From contig CM040428.1 of the NCBI GenBank assembly GCA_022702705.1, positions 113,816,183 to 113,880,182 on the forward strand: a stretch of DNA of 64,000 nt. The letters run 5' to 3'. The DNA is from Papilionanthe hookeriana x Papilionanthe teres. Taxonomy: Eukaryota > Streptophyta > Magnoliopsida > Asparagales > Orchidaceae. Below are positions 32,085 through 42,827 of this stretch, one piece after another; position 1 is the first letter of the stretch, and each line of letters opens with the position of its first letter. The translations under genes were made by a program, and so were the position numbers. Under the pieces are notes generated by a model. That model was not told where the DNA came from and ran no database searches. It saw nothing but the letters and a program-made list of their open reading frames with translations.

Positions 32085-32707
32085 TAATTTTTAGTTAGGA
32101 TAAAACATTTAAGCATAAGAAATGATACATGGGTGAGAATTAAAGACTAACATAACATGCTTGCAAGAATTTAAATATCCTAAATATGCAAGTATAACAA
32201 TTTAAACAACAGGAGTAAAATGAAATCAAATTTAGTTTTTCAAAAAATTTTCTATTTATAACAAGAAAAGTAAAAATTTCAAAAGACTTCTACAGTAGTG
32301 GAAGTTTTCAAAGCAAATACACACCAATTGAAATCACACTAAAACTAGATAGCAAATGGTAGTGGTAGATTTTTGTAAAGTTTTTAAGCATGCAATTTCT
32401 ATAGTGTTCTCTAATCTCCTAACAGTTTTAGAATTAAAGTACACCCTTAAAAAAACTCTAGTACAACATACACATTAAAACATTCACTACCACATACACT
32501 ACACTCAAAGCAACATATAAAACAAAAATCCAACAACAATACATCTGAATATGCATAACAGATAAATAGTACAACTATAATCTGCATACTATTAGAGTTC
32601 ACATCATAACACAATCATCAAACAAAATACTAGACAAAGTACAAAATAACACAACACAACAACACAACAACTAAAACAAACAAACTACATCTACTCTTCA
32701 TCCTCAT

Positions 32708-34537
32708 TGATACACCTAAAATATATAGTATTTTTTATACACATTTTCATACCTATTTTTGATGATATTGCACTTTAATAGAAGGTATTTTGTGTTTTTT
32801 TTGTAGGTATGATGAAAATGAGTGATTATAATAAAAGGAGCAAAATTGGATCAAATTTAGAGCAAAAAAAAAAAAATGAAAAATGAAAATTTGGGCACTG
32901 GCGGATAAGCGCCGCTGGGCCGGTGCTTAGCCGCCATAGTTAAAAATCGAGTTTAATTTAAATTTAGAGCCATTTTCAAAGGGGATGAGATGCAACTCTT
33001 GGTGGTAACTACCATAAGTTCCTTTGGGCGGCAAGTTTGAATGAAAGGGTGCAATCTTTAGTGGATACATTAAATCTGGACACATTTTGAAGAGACACCA
33101 AGGCACCTTTTGGTTTAATATAAAAAGGGAGTCTTAAAAAAAATTAAGGAACTCTTCCTTTGCATTTTGAAGGGTTCTTCCATTGCATTTTTACAGAGTT
33201 TTTATTTTAGTTTTAATTAGGAGTAGGAGTAAAGAGTAGAAAAGAGAAAAGGGTAGGATTGAAGCCTTCTTCTTTCCACTACTTTTCTTTCCTTTAGTTT
33301 AGTTTAGTTTTTATTGAAGTCTAAAGTCTGTATTCTGAGTCATCTGAGTTGGGAGACTTGCTCTGAGGAGTAGTTTAGTGAAGAGTCAAAGTTTTAGAGG
33401 AACTTCCTGTGTCATGTGGAGAGAATTTTCAGATAAGTGTTTACTTTTATTCGTACATTTAGTTTTTAATTAATACCTGTTTTTGTTTGTTGTTTTTATT
33501 ATGATTTTTAATTTCAAATAAATGTGTTTTCGTATTTTCTCAATGCATTATGAGTAGATTACTTTATCTTTTTTTTTCTTAAATGAAGAAGTAAGTAATT
33601 CATGAAGAATTGTTGTGGAAAGTATATGTGTTTAAAGTTGGAAGAAGTTGTGAAAATTGATTCTATAAACTTTTTTTACTTCTTAATTTTGCCTGTTAAG
33701 ATGTAAATTTTGTGGTGAGATTATGTAAGATCTAATGCAGTATTGTCTCATAAAAGTTAGTAAGAATCGCATGCAATTATATGAGTGAAAATTGTAGTTC
33801 ATATAATTGAATGCAATATATTAGAAGATGTTTTAAAATGGGAGTAAAATTAGAGGATTTTTAGTGTGACAGGCTAAAAGCCCCTAATTTGGTTTGAAGT
33901 TTTAAATTTTGTTATGAGAAGTTAGCCCCCAGGTGGAGGGAATTGAGGGAACTCTAGAGTGAGAGCTGGTATCTTTCCTGCCTAACCATGTTCAAAATGA
34001 TAAAATTTCAAATTAACTAATGTTCCTTATAGAACCAAATAAGGGTAAAGAATACATTTGCTTCTATTTTTCACAAAAAATTTAAATACTTCCACAATAA
34101 TGTTTTCATAATTATTACTACTTTATAAAGGAAAGAAAAAGATATTCTAGTTAATAGTGTTTTTCATACCAATTTTAGTTAATAGTGTTTTTCATACCGT
34201 GTTTACAGTTATTATCATTTTAATTTCTTGTTTAATTTTTATAAGAAAATTTAAAGAGTGTAATCAACTATCAAACTTTTCAAAATCAAAACATACTTTC
34301 AAAAGCCAATTAAAAAAAGTGAAAAGATAATTTTCTTAATTCTTTAAAGATTTATGACTTTCCCTGTGGGTTCGATATCTGGGGGCTTAATTAGAAATTC
34401 CTATATTACTTGATAAACGATACGTATACTTGCGTAGTATCCCATATTATAAAATCATAATTTTCATATCTAAATCATCAGCACATATATTTAACGGCCG
34501 ACCAAGTTTTTGGCGCACATATAATTATCGGGGATCA
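32708..34537 (+). mobile_element. Solo LTR of the element C family, TSD CTCAT
   Basis: It starts TGATACACCT at 32,708 and ends GGGGATCA at 34,537, 1,830 bases. It is flanked by CTCAT on both sides (32,703-32,707 and 34,538-34,542), a 5-base target-site duplication that proves both ends. It is the reverse of the surrounding element C LTRs. It was left by recombination between the two LTRs of an inserted element. Near its end it contains a PBS-like ACCAAGTTTTTGGCGC (34,501-34,516). Confidence 0.93.
32897..32936 (+). promoter_or_regulatory. GC module in the solo LTR
   Basis: CACTGGCGGATAAGCGCC, GCTGGGCCGG and TGCTTAGCCGCC form imperfect palindromes, the C-type version of the U3 module. Confidence 0.6.
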
Positions 34538-35663
34538 CTCATCTTCATCATCCTGTTGCTCGTTCCAATCCCTGGATGGCACATAAGGTATGTAGAATGG
34601 ATGAGGGGGCATCTCAGCACTCTGATCACCTCTAATCAGTCTGATAATTCTCCTCATACTTATCATGTTTTACAATATATCTCTCCACATAATCCATCTT
34701 ACCATCCATATCTTTCATATGCTCTCGAGTAAGACTCACTTTCTTCAAAATTTTTCTTAATAAACCAGTCTATGAATTAGTAGATGATGAAGCACGTGAA
34801 GTAGTAACACGAGAAGTAGATATAGCAGAAGTAGAAGCAGAAGCAGTAGAAGCCCTATCAAATCCTCTTCTCCAGCCAAATTCTGAATGTACAGTGTAAG
34901 CTCTAATGTTTACACTGGTGATAGGTCTCAAAGGCTGAAGTACCTCTTCTCAGGTTTCAAATTTCACTTCAGATCGTTCACATAATGAATGAATCAAGGA
35001 AGGAAATCCCATACATGCAGTAGTGGTAGATCTGGCACAATTCACAATATAATCATAAATGATCGCTCCAATATCTATAGCTTCCCTTGCTGAATGCAAT
35101 GGTTCAAAACAGCTCTTTCCCTTGTCACTTCACTATATGACTTGAAGGCAATAGTTTAGAAGAGATAAAATAATGCCATGCCTTTGAAGTAGCATTTAAT
35201 TTGGAAGCAGAAAAATTCACTCTTCTATCATTTTTTATTTTCCATAATCCTCTTCCATCAGTCAAAAATCCCATTATCTCATCTAAATCTCCCTCCGTAG
35301 GATGAAAATTAGAATAAAAACAAAACATACCAGGAGGCAGTTGATAGAAAGTGTTAATTACCCCAGAAAAAAGTTCACATCTTGCCCCCTAACCATCACT
35401 ATATTCTCTTCTGATGCAGGCAAATTCACATAGAGTTCTCTAACAACAGAAACAACAACAACAACAGAGAAGCAACAGTAGTTCTCTTAGTTCCTCTTAG
35501 CAATCATATCTTCAATTATTTCTCCTGGCTTACTGAACACTCTCTCAGGAATCAATTTACGTGACTGCAACACATCAACGTATCGTTCCTCAGCCCTCGC
35601 ACTAACAAATTTATCGGAATCAAACTTCGTCTTTCCTCTCGCGCGCTTTGACTTTGGAGCCAT

Positions 35664-35873
35664 CTTTAAAAATTCACAAAATATTTACCATAAATTCCAA
35701 AATCAAACTAAACTTGCTAAATTAACTTCTAAAAAATGTTTCCACTAAATCCAAGCAATTTCTTAAGTTTTTCCTCAATTTTTTGCCATGAATAGTGATT
35801 TTAAGATTTTCCAAAATGTACTCAAAATACATGGTGAAAATAAAAAATTTTTACTTAGGAGTAGTGTTCTTAC
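35664..35873 (-). other. Putative intron in ORF2 5' leader, element C
   Basis: The donor CTTGAG/GTAAGAACAC begins at 35,873 and the acceptor TTTTTAAAG ends at 35,664 directly before the ATG, 210 bases. The CACCATG-containing middle and TAAAAATTTTT segment after the donor are conserved with A, B and D, although the flanks differ. Confidence 0.5.
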
Positions 35874-36040
35874 CTCAAGGAATACAAATTTACAAATTTT
35901 TGTTGAGTTCGGCTCTTAAATGGTCCAAATCAAGGATGCCCTAGACTCTCTCGCATGAAAACGATGGGTTGAAGATGAACAGGGGAGTTAAAATGGAGAT
36001 TCTTGGGTTTTTAACTGCTGGGAACCAATTTTCTCGAATT

Positions 36041-36118
36041 GGCGCTTAAGCGCGAACCCTTCGGCGCTTTGCCGTGAAATCTGGCGCTTAAGCGCCGGCA
36101 CTCTGACGCTTAGCTGCC
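36041..36118 (-). promoter_or_regulatory. GC module upstream of ORF2, element C
   Basis: It contains the perfect 14-base palindrome GGCGCTTAAGCGCC (36,083-36,096), a near copy at 36,041, CGGCGCTTTGCCG and GACGCTTAGCTGCC. The position corresponds to the GCCGACGGC-type modules before ORF2 of A, B and D. Confidence 0.65.
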
Positions 36119-36502
36119 AATACCCAAATTTTCACAATTAAGGTATATGCTTTAAACCACTTCGTTAATCAACCTTAATCTCTTCTAAATAATTATCTCT
36201 TCCCCATAAATCTTCCAATATTCCAATTCAAATGTTTAATAGTCAACGATTCCAAACAAATTTCACACAAACACAAACTTATATTTATTAAAATAAACTT
36301 AGCACTTAATTCTATCCTAGAATTTCTATCCACATACATAGGATGAAATTCTCTAGATACAAGAGACTTAATCTCAAACTGATAAGTTTACATCTCTAGG
36401 ATGTAACTATCACATCATAAGGCGTAATTAAAACTCAAACATAAACACTAAACATATTAATAAAACACATAAGAACACAAAACATATAAGAACAAAGCAC
36501 AC

Positions 36503-36910
36503 TTAATTCCACTCCCCATTAGGCAAATTATATCCAAAACCACTATTATTCTCATTTGACCCTTTTGGAATATAAATCTGATAGAACGGGCGATAATTGT
36601 TCATTCTTATATCTTCTTCTTCATCAATCCATTTGTTCTTAAAAAACATTACCTTATTCACTTCTTCCACATATCTTGAATGACTGAATTGCATCTTGAG
36701 TTGCCATCCAATGTGCTCCAAATGTAAGTTAGTTTCATTGATCTTTGCTTCCATTGAAGTCACTCGAGCTTCAATTTTCACAATCATTTCTGTAATTCCT
36801 TGAATACTAACAGTGAGAAATCCATTGAATAACTCTTTACCACTGTCACTAATGAACTTACTCTTGTCAGAATCTTGATTCTTCTTAATCTCATTCTCCC
36901 AGGAAGACAT
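36503..36910 (-). CDS. Mini-ORF1, coiled-coil remnant with its own promoter
   Basis: An open frame of 135 residues beginning MSSWENEIKK. SKFISDSGKELFNGFL resembles the N-terminal RKFVSSEAQRLFNKVL of ORF1 in B. The rest (EAKINETNLHLEHIGWQLK, then WIDEEEDIRMNNYRPFYQIY) aligns with the ORF1 C-terminus. The whole core of the family is missing, in frame. It lies about 80 bases after a TATA box. It would encode a small, charged, coiled-coil protein, perhaps a partner or inhibitor of full-length ORF1 proteins (pure inference). Confidence 0.75.
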   Translation of the reverse strand: MSSWENEIKKNQDSDKSKFISDSGKELFNGFLTVSIQGITEMIVKIEARVTSMEAKINETNLHLEHIGWQLKMQFSHSRYVEEVNKVMFFKNKWIDEEEDIRMNNYRPFYQIYIPKGSNENNSGFGYNLPNGEWN

Positions 36911-36990
36911 GATGTACTCAAAATACTCTTCTTAAAATTTAGAAATGAAAATAGGACTTGGGGCAAGTGTTTCTCTTAAATTAGGTTCTT

Positions 36991-37151
36991 TTTATAGACT
37001 TGGGAAGTGCCAAAACTACCCCAAGACGTTTTAAAACTCCAAAATAACTTCCAAAACCTCTTCCCCACGATCTAATCTTCTAGAATCTCATTTTTCATGT
37101 TTTTTGTAACTCTGACGCCTAAGCGCCAACTAGGCGGCGCTTAGCCGCCAG
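36991..37151 (-). promoter_or_regulatory. Internal promoter of ORF1, element C (GC module and TATA)
   Basis: The GC module at 37,111-37,151 has GACGCCTAAGCGCC and GGCGGCGCTTAGCCGCC. On the minus strand TATAAAAAG follows with TATAAA at 36,996-36,991, about 82 bases before the ORF1 ATG at 36,910. Confidence 0.7.
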
Positions 37152-37340
37152 TGCACAATTTAGCACAGGTTTGACAAATGTCCAAATTTTCATTCTAATT
37201 CCTTTAAGTCGTCAAATAATGTCAAATAAACTCTATTTAGTTTAAAAACTCTAAATTACTACCACTAAAAACATAAAACAAACCAAACAAAGCAAACAAA
37301 GCTCACAAAACAAACATAAAGCAAAGCACACCGATAAATA

Positions 37341-37387
37341 TGGGTTGCCTCCCACAAAGCGCTTGGTTTAACGTCTTCAGCCCGACT
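37341..37387 (-). other. Conserved block after pol, element C
   Basis: Just after the pol stop the minus strand reads GACGTTAAACCAAGCGCTTT (with one base change) and GTGGGAGGCAACCCA. The TGGG/CCCA stem is intact (37,341-37,354). Confidence 0.75.
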
Positions 37388-37400
37388 AACCCAGAACTCA

Positions 37401-40400
37401 TTATGAGTGACCCAACATCAGATTCTCATCAGACTTAGATTGCTCGACTGAAAAATATGGTTTAAATCTATTTCCATTAACTTTAAATATTTTTCCAGTC
37501 TTAGGATCTTGAATATCCACAGCTCCATAGGAATAAATTTTCATCACAATAAAAGGACCCATCCACCTGGACTTAAGTTTTCCAGAAAAAATTCTCAATC
37601 TAGCATTATACAACAAAAATTTCTGTCCTGGCACAAGATTTTTAGTAATAATCTTCCGATCATGCCATAACTTCATATTTTCCTTATAAATCTTAGCACT
37701 TTCATAAGATTCATTCCTTATCTCTTCAAGCTCATTTAATTGTAATAATCTCTTCTCAGTAGCATCTTTCAAATTATAATTGAACTCTTTAATAGCCCAA
37801 AATGCTTTATGCTCAAGTTCAATAGGTAAATGATAAGCTTTTCCAAAAATCAGCATATACGAGGACATTCTTATAGGGGTCCTGTAGGCAGTCCTATAGA
37901 CCCACAAAGCATAATCCAGTTTGATTGACCAATCCTTTCTATTTGGATTAATAGTCTTTTCCAATATTCTTTTAATTTCATGATTGGATAATTCAACCAA
38001 ACCACTTGTCTGCGGATGATAAGCAATAGCAATGCGATGATTAATATGATATTTCTTTGCTAACTTTCCAATAATCGCATTTCTAAAATGACTTCCCCCA
38101 TCAGTTATGATTACTCTTGGTATTCCAAGTCTGCAAAATATATTCTTCATCAAAAACTTTGCAACTTTTTGAGTATCACATCGAGGTAAAGCAATAGTTT
38201 CAATCCATTTGGAAACATAGTCTACTGCCATCAAAATATAAACATTTCTGAAAGATGGTGTAAATTGTTCCATAAAATCTAATCCCCAAACATCAAATAT
38301 TTCAACTTCCAACATATAAATGAGGGGCATCTCATTTCTCCTAGAAATATTACCTACACGCTGACATCTATCACAATTTTAATATAAGCTCTCACATCCT
38401 TAAAAATTGTAGGCCAACATAATCCAGATTGTATGATTTCATATGCAGTTTTATCACTTCCAAAATGTCCCCCAAAATCAGAATCATGACATTTTTGAAT
38501 AATTTCATAAGTCTCTTCCAAAGGTACACATCTTCGAATTATAAGATCCTTTCCATATTTATATAAAAATGGGTCATCCAAAAAATAAGTCTTAGCATCA
38601 GACAAAAATTTCTTCTTTTCCTGATATGTCAAACCATAGGGTATAATATCACTGACAATAAAATTTACTATGTCTGCATACAACAGAACACACCACTCAT
38701 TAACAGTGAACAATTTTTCATGAGGAAAATATTTATTAATTTCTTTAACATCACAGAGAGATTTTTCAATTTCAAGCATGGACAAATGATCTGCAATTTG
38801 ATTTTCAGAACCCTTTCTATCTACTATCTCAAAGTCAAATTCTTACAAAAGAAGAATCCATCTAATCAGTCTCAGTTTTGCATCTTTTTTCTTCATTAAG
38901 TATTTGATAGCAGAATGATCAGTATGCACAACACATTTATTTCCAATTAAATATGATCGAAATTTATCAAAGGCAAATACTATAGCTAATAACTCTTTCT
39001 CAGTAGTGGTATAATTAATTTGAGCTTCATTAAGAGTTTTACTAGCATAATAAATAACTTTGAAAATCTTATCATATTTCTAACCCAAAACAACACCAAT
39101 AGCATAATCACTAGCATCACACATTAATTCAAAAGGTTTTTCCCAATTTGGTGAAATTATTACAGGTGCAGTGATTAATTTTTCTTTTAATGTTTCAAAG
39201 CCTTTGGGGCAATCATCATCTAAATTAAAAATTGCATCTTTTCCAGTAAACGACATAAAGGTTTTGTAATCTTTGAAAACTCTTTGATGTAACGCCTGTA
39301 GAATCCAGCATGTCCTTAAAAACTTCTAATTCCCCATAAATTGGTTGGGCAAGGTAAATTAGATATAACTTGAATTTTTGTAGGATCTACCTCCAAACCT
39401 TTTTCTGAATCCGATGTCCCAAAAAAATTCTTCCTGCTACCATAAATTGACATTTTTCTCAGTTAAGGACCAAATTAGTTTCTTCACAGCATTTTAGAAT
39501 CTTAGATAAATGTTCTAAACATGATTCAAACGAAATTTGAAACACTGAAAAGTCATCCATAAAAACTTCAATCCCTTTTTCAATTAAATCACAAAAAATA
39601 GGCATCATACATCTCTGAAATGTAGCAGGGGCATTACATAAACCAAAGGGTACCAAAAGGACTGGTAAACATAGTTTTCTCTTGATCCTCAGGAGCAATT
39701 TGAATTTGGTGGTAACCAATATATGCATCCAAAAAACAAAAGTATTTATGCCCAGCCAGTCTATCTAACATTTGATCTAGAAATGGGAGTGGAAAGTGAT
39801 CTTTCCTTGTAACAAGATTTAATTTTCTATAATCATTGCATATTTTCCACCCTGTAACTTGTCTTGTTGGTATTATTTCATTCTTTTCATTAACAGTCAC
39901 AGTCACTCCTCCTTTCTTAGGAACACAGTGAATAGGACTAACCCATGCACTATCCGAAATAGGGTAGATAATTCCAGCATCCAACCATTTTAAAATTTCT
40001 TTCTTAACAACGTCTTTCATGATAGGATTTAATCTCCTTTGGGGATCAGCCCGCGGTTTGTAATTATCTTCCATAAGAATTCTGTGCATACAAATTGAAG
40101 GAATGATTCCTTTAATATCAGCAATTGTCCATCCAATGAATTTTTTGCGCTTCTTCAAAATTTCAAGCAAATTCTCTTCTTCTTTTTCAGTTAATTGAGA
40201 GGAAATTATAACTGGCAAGGTTGAGGATTCACCTAGAAAAACATACTTCAAATTATCAGGAAGCATTTTCAACTCAAGTTCAGGAGGTTTTTCAATTGAT
40301 GAACCATAAGATTCATCTTTTTCAGTTAAATCCAACAATTCAAAACTTTCACGAACATACTTTAAATCTTTCTCTTGAAAATCTTCAGAATCAAGTAACT

Positions 40401-41275
40401 CCTCTTCTTGCTTATGTTCCAATTCTTCTCTTTCAGATTTCTCTTCATAAGTTGACTTGAAATGACATTCACTCAAATATTTGATAACATCCATCCTATA
40501 ACATTCATCTTCTTTACCTCTAGCAGGATATTTCATCGATTTTGAAATATTAAATGTAACAGTCTGATCATTAACCCTCATCGTTAATTCCCCTTTTTGC
40601 ATATCTATCATGGCTTGGCTTGTAGCTAGGAAAGGTCTTCCCAAAATTATAGGTTTCTCTTTATCTTCCTCCATATCTAACACAATGAAATCGACAACAA
40701 AAATAAATTGATCCACTTTAACCAAAAAATCTTCTGTAACTCCTTTAGGATATGAGATCAAACGATCTGCTAATTGCAGAGTTATAGTAGTGGGGGTTAT
40801 TTCTCCTAGTCTCAGTCTTTTGAATATTGATAGAGGCATAAGGTTAATGCTTGCACCCAAATCACATAAAGCTTTTCCATAGAATCTTTCTTCGATTGCA
40901 CATGGAATTGTGAAGTTACCAAGATCTTTAAGCTTTTCAGGATGTTTTTTCTGAATTATTGCACTGCACTCCTCACTAAGTGCAACAGTCTCATTATCTT
41001 CAAAATTATTTTTCTTGTTAACAATATCCTTCATAAATTTTGCATAGCTTGGCATTTGTTCTAAGGCTTCAGCAAATGGAATAGTAATAGTAAGCTTCTT
41101 AAATATCTCCAAGAATTTTGAAAATTGCTTATCCAACTTTTGTTGACGAAGTCTCTGAGGAAATGAGGGTGGTGGTTTTTCTAAATTAACCTTAGGTGGA
41201 GAAACAGGTCTTTCCAAACCTTTCAGAGCGTCCTCTTTTGGTTCTTCAATCTCTTCTTTCTCTACTTCGGTTTCT
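37401..41275 (-). pseudogene. pol: Element C pol (protease, RT, RNase H, integrase)
   Basis: A long open stretch to 39,634 holds protease (CDLGASINLMPLS near 40,860; ILGRPFLATS) and RT (WVSPIHCVPKKGG, FLDAYIGYHQI). A frameshift near 39,650 precedes LCNAPATFQRC and VFMDDFSVF. RNase H (about 39,130-38,800) is broken by stops. Integrase is open again from 38,330 with GLDFMEQF, TDGGSHF, YHPQTSGLVELSNHEIK and SRWMGPF, ending at 37,401. KCHDSDFGGHFG of the zinc finger is at about 38,490. Moderately degraded. Confidence 0.9.
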
Positions 41276-42704
41276 TTTTAAACTCTATCTTCAAATTCTC
41301 TTCCACTTCTCAGTTGAATTACTTTTACTTGTTCTTTATTCTTTTCTCTTGGATTTACTTCAGTATTACTTGGAAGTATTCCTCGGGATCTATTACTTAA
41401 GGCATTCGCAATTGTCCCAATTGATTTTCAATATTTCTGATGGTTGCTCCTTGAATTTGTAATTGATTTCCCATATGTGACACCACTTCTTCAATAGACA
41501 ACTTCTTCTCCTTTAATTGTAAAGCATTGTTATAACCTGAAGGATAAGTTATTCTATTATTATTATTATTTCCTTGGTTATTCCAATTCCCCAATGGGTT
41601 TACTTGGTGGTTCCCCCATTGTTTATTAACACCACCCTGATTATTGGTATTCCAGTTAAATTTTGGATGATTCTTCCAACCTGGGTTATAATATTTGGAA
41701 TATAGATTGTTAGGCTTAATTATAACATTCACAGTTTCTGGTGAAGAATAAGAATCAACCATTTGGCCTAATAAATTTTCTTCAATCATGGAACGTGGCT
41801 TAGAAAAATTCATTCTAAATTGGTCTATCTTCCTTGAAACAGCAACAACTTGATTTACTAACATTGTAAAAGCATCATTTTCAAAAACACTGGCTACCTT
41901 TTTAGAATTTAACCTTTCAGAAGGCCATTGAAAATTATTAGTTACGATTTCTTCAATTAAAGCATAAGCATCAGAAAATGGTTTAGACATTAATGATCCA
42001 CCAGCAGCAGCATCGATGATCGATCTAAGAGATCCAACTAATCCATTATAAAAAGTTTGAATTATTAACCAATCTGGTATCGAATCATGTGGACATTTCC
42101 TGAGGAGATCTTTAAATCTTTCCCATGCTTCATATATTGATTCCCCTTCAAACTGACAAAATGATGTAACATCATTTCTCAACTTAGCAGTCTTAGATGG
42201 TGGAAAATATTTAACAATGAATTTTTGTGACAGTTCACCCTAAGTTCTAATTGATCCAGGTGCTAACAATTGTAACCATATTTTAGCTTTATCCCTTAGT
42301 GAGAAAGGAAAAATTCTAAGTCTAATAGCATCATTCGAAACACCATCATATTTAAAAGTAGCACACAACTCTAGAAAATTAGCAAGATGCAAATTAGGAT
42401 CTTCAGTTGTTGCTCCCCCAAACTGATTATTAGACACCATTTGGATAATAACATGTTTAAGTTCAAAAGAATTAGCAGCTACAACAGGGTTTTGAATACT
42501 ACCACGAAGTTCATCCACTGTAGGGTTAACATAATCTCTTAAAGGTCTTAATTCTTGATGGATGCCAACATTTTGATCTTGATGATTTGTCATTTCTTGA
42601 ATATTTTTATCTTTTTCTGTATTTTTAATTTTTTTAATTTTTCTGATAGTTCTTTCTAATTCAGACTCGTAAGGCACAAGTCCCTCAGAACCTGAACTAC
42701 GCAT
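41276..42704 (-). pseudogene. gag: Element C gag
   Basis: The start MRSSGSEG at 42,704 corresponds to MRKFGSEN of A and D. The capsid-like region is well kept. TGG to TAG at about 42,240 (in RTWGEL) is a single nonsense change, after which the frame continues to about 41,400 with FQWPSERLN and NPGWKNHPKFNWNTNN; a further frameshift near 41,400 and a TAA near 41,279 separate it from protease. No zinc knuckle. Confidence 0.85.
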
Positions 42705-42804
42705 CTAATAATAAAACAAAACAAAACACAACACACTAACAAAAACAAAGAAAAGTATTAAAATTTCTTAATTTTCTTTAAAATGTAATTTTAATTAATT
42801 TCTC

Positions 42805-42821
42805 TCCCCAGCAACGCGCCA
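42805..42821 (-). other. Primer binding site, element C
   Basis: TGGCGCGTTGCTGGGGA on the minus strand, one base shorter than the Asp-tRNA complement, seven bases from the LTR end. Confidence 0.8.
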
Positions 42822-42827
42822 AAAACT

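Larger units (their letters stand above)
32691..35663 (-). pseudogene. Element C ORF2, split by a solo LTR
   Basis: The start MAPKSKRARGK at 35,663 matches ORF2 starts of A and D. Recognisable pieces are RVFSKPGE, VVRELYVNLP, VRGQDVNF, MGFLTDGRGLWKIKND and AWHYFISSKLLPSS, then an acidic end. One stop near 35,500 and at least two frameshifts are present. The solo LTR (32,708-34,537) sits three codons before the original TAG (32,691). The LTR end supplies an in-frame TGA, so the insertion itself removed only Asp-Glu-Glu. Family as for ORF1 of B. Function unknown. Confidence 0.75.
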
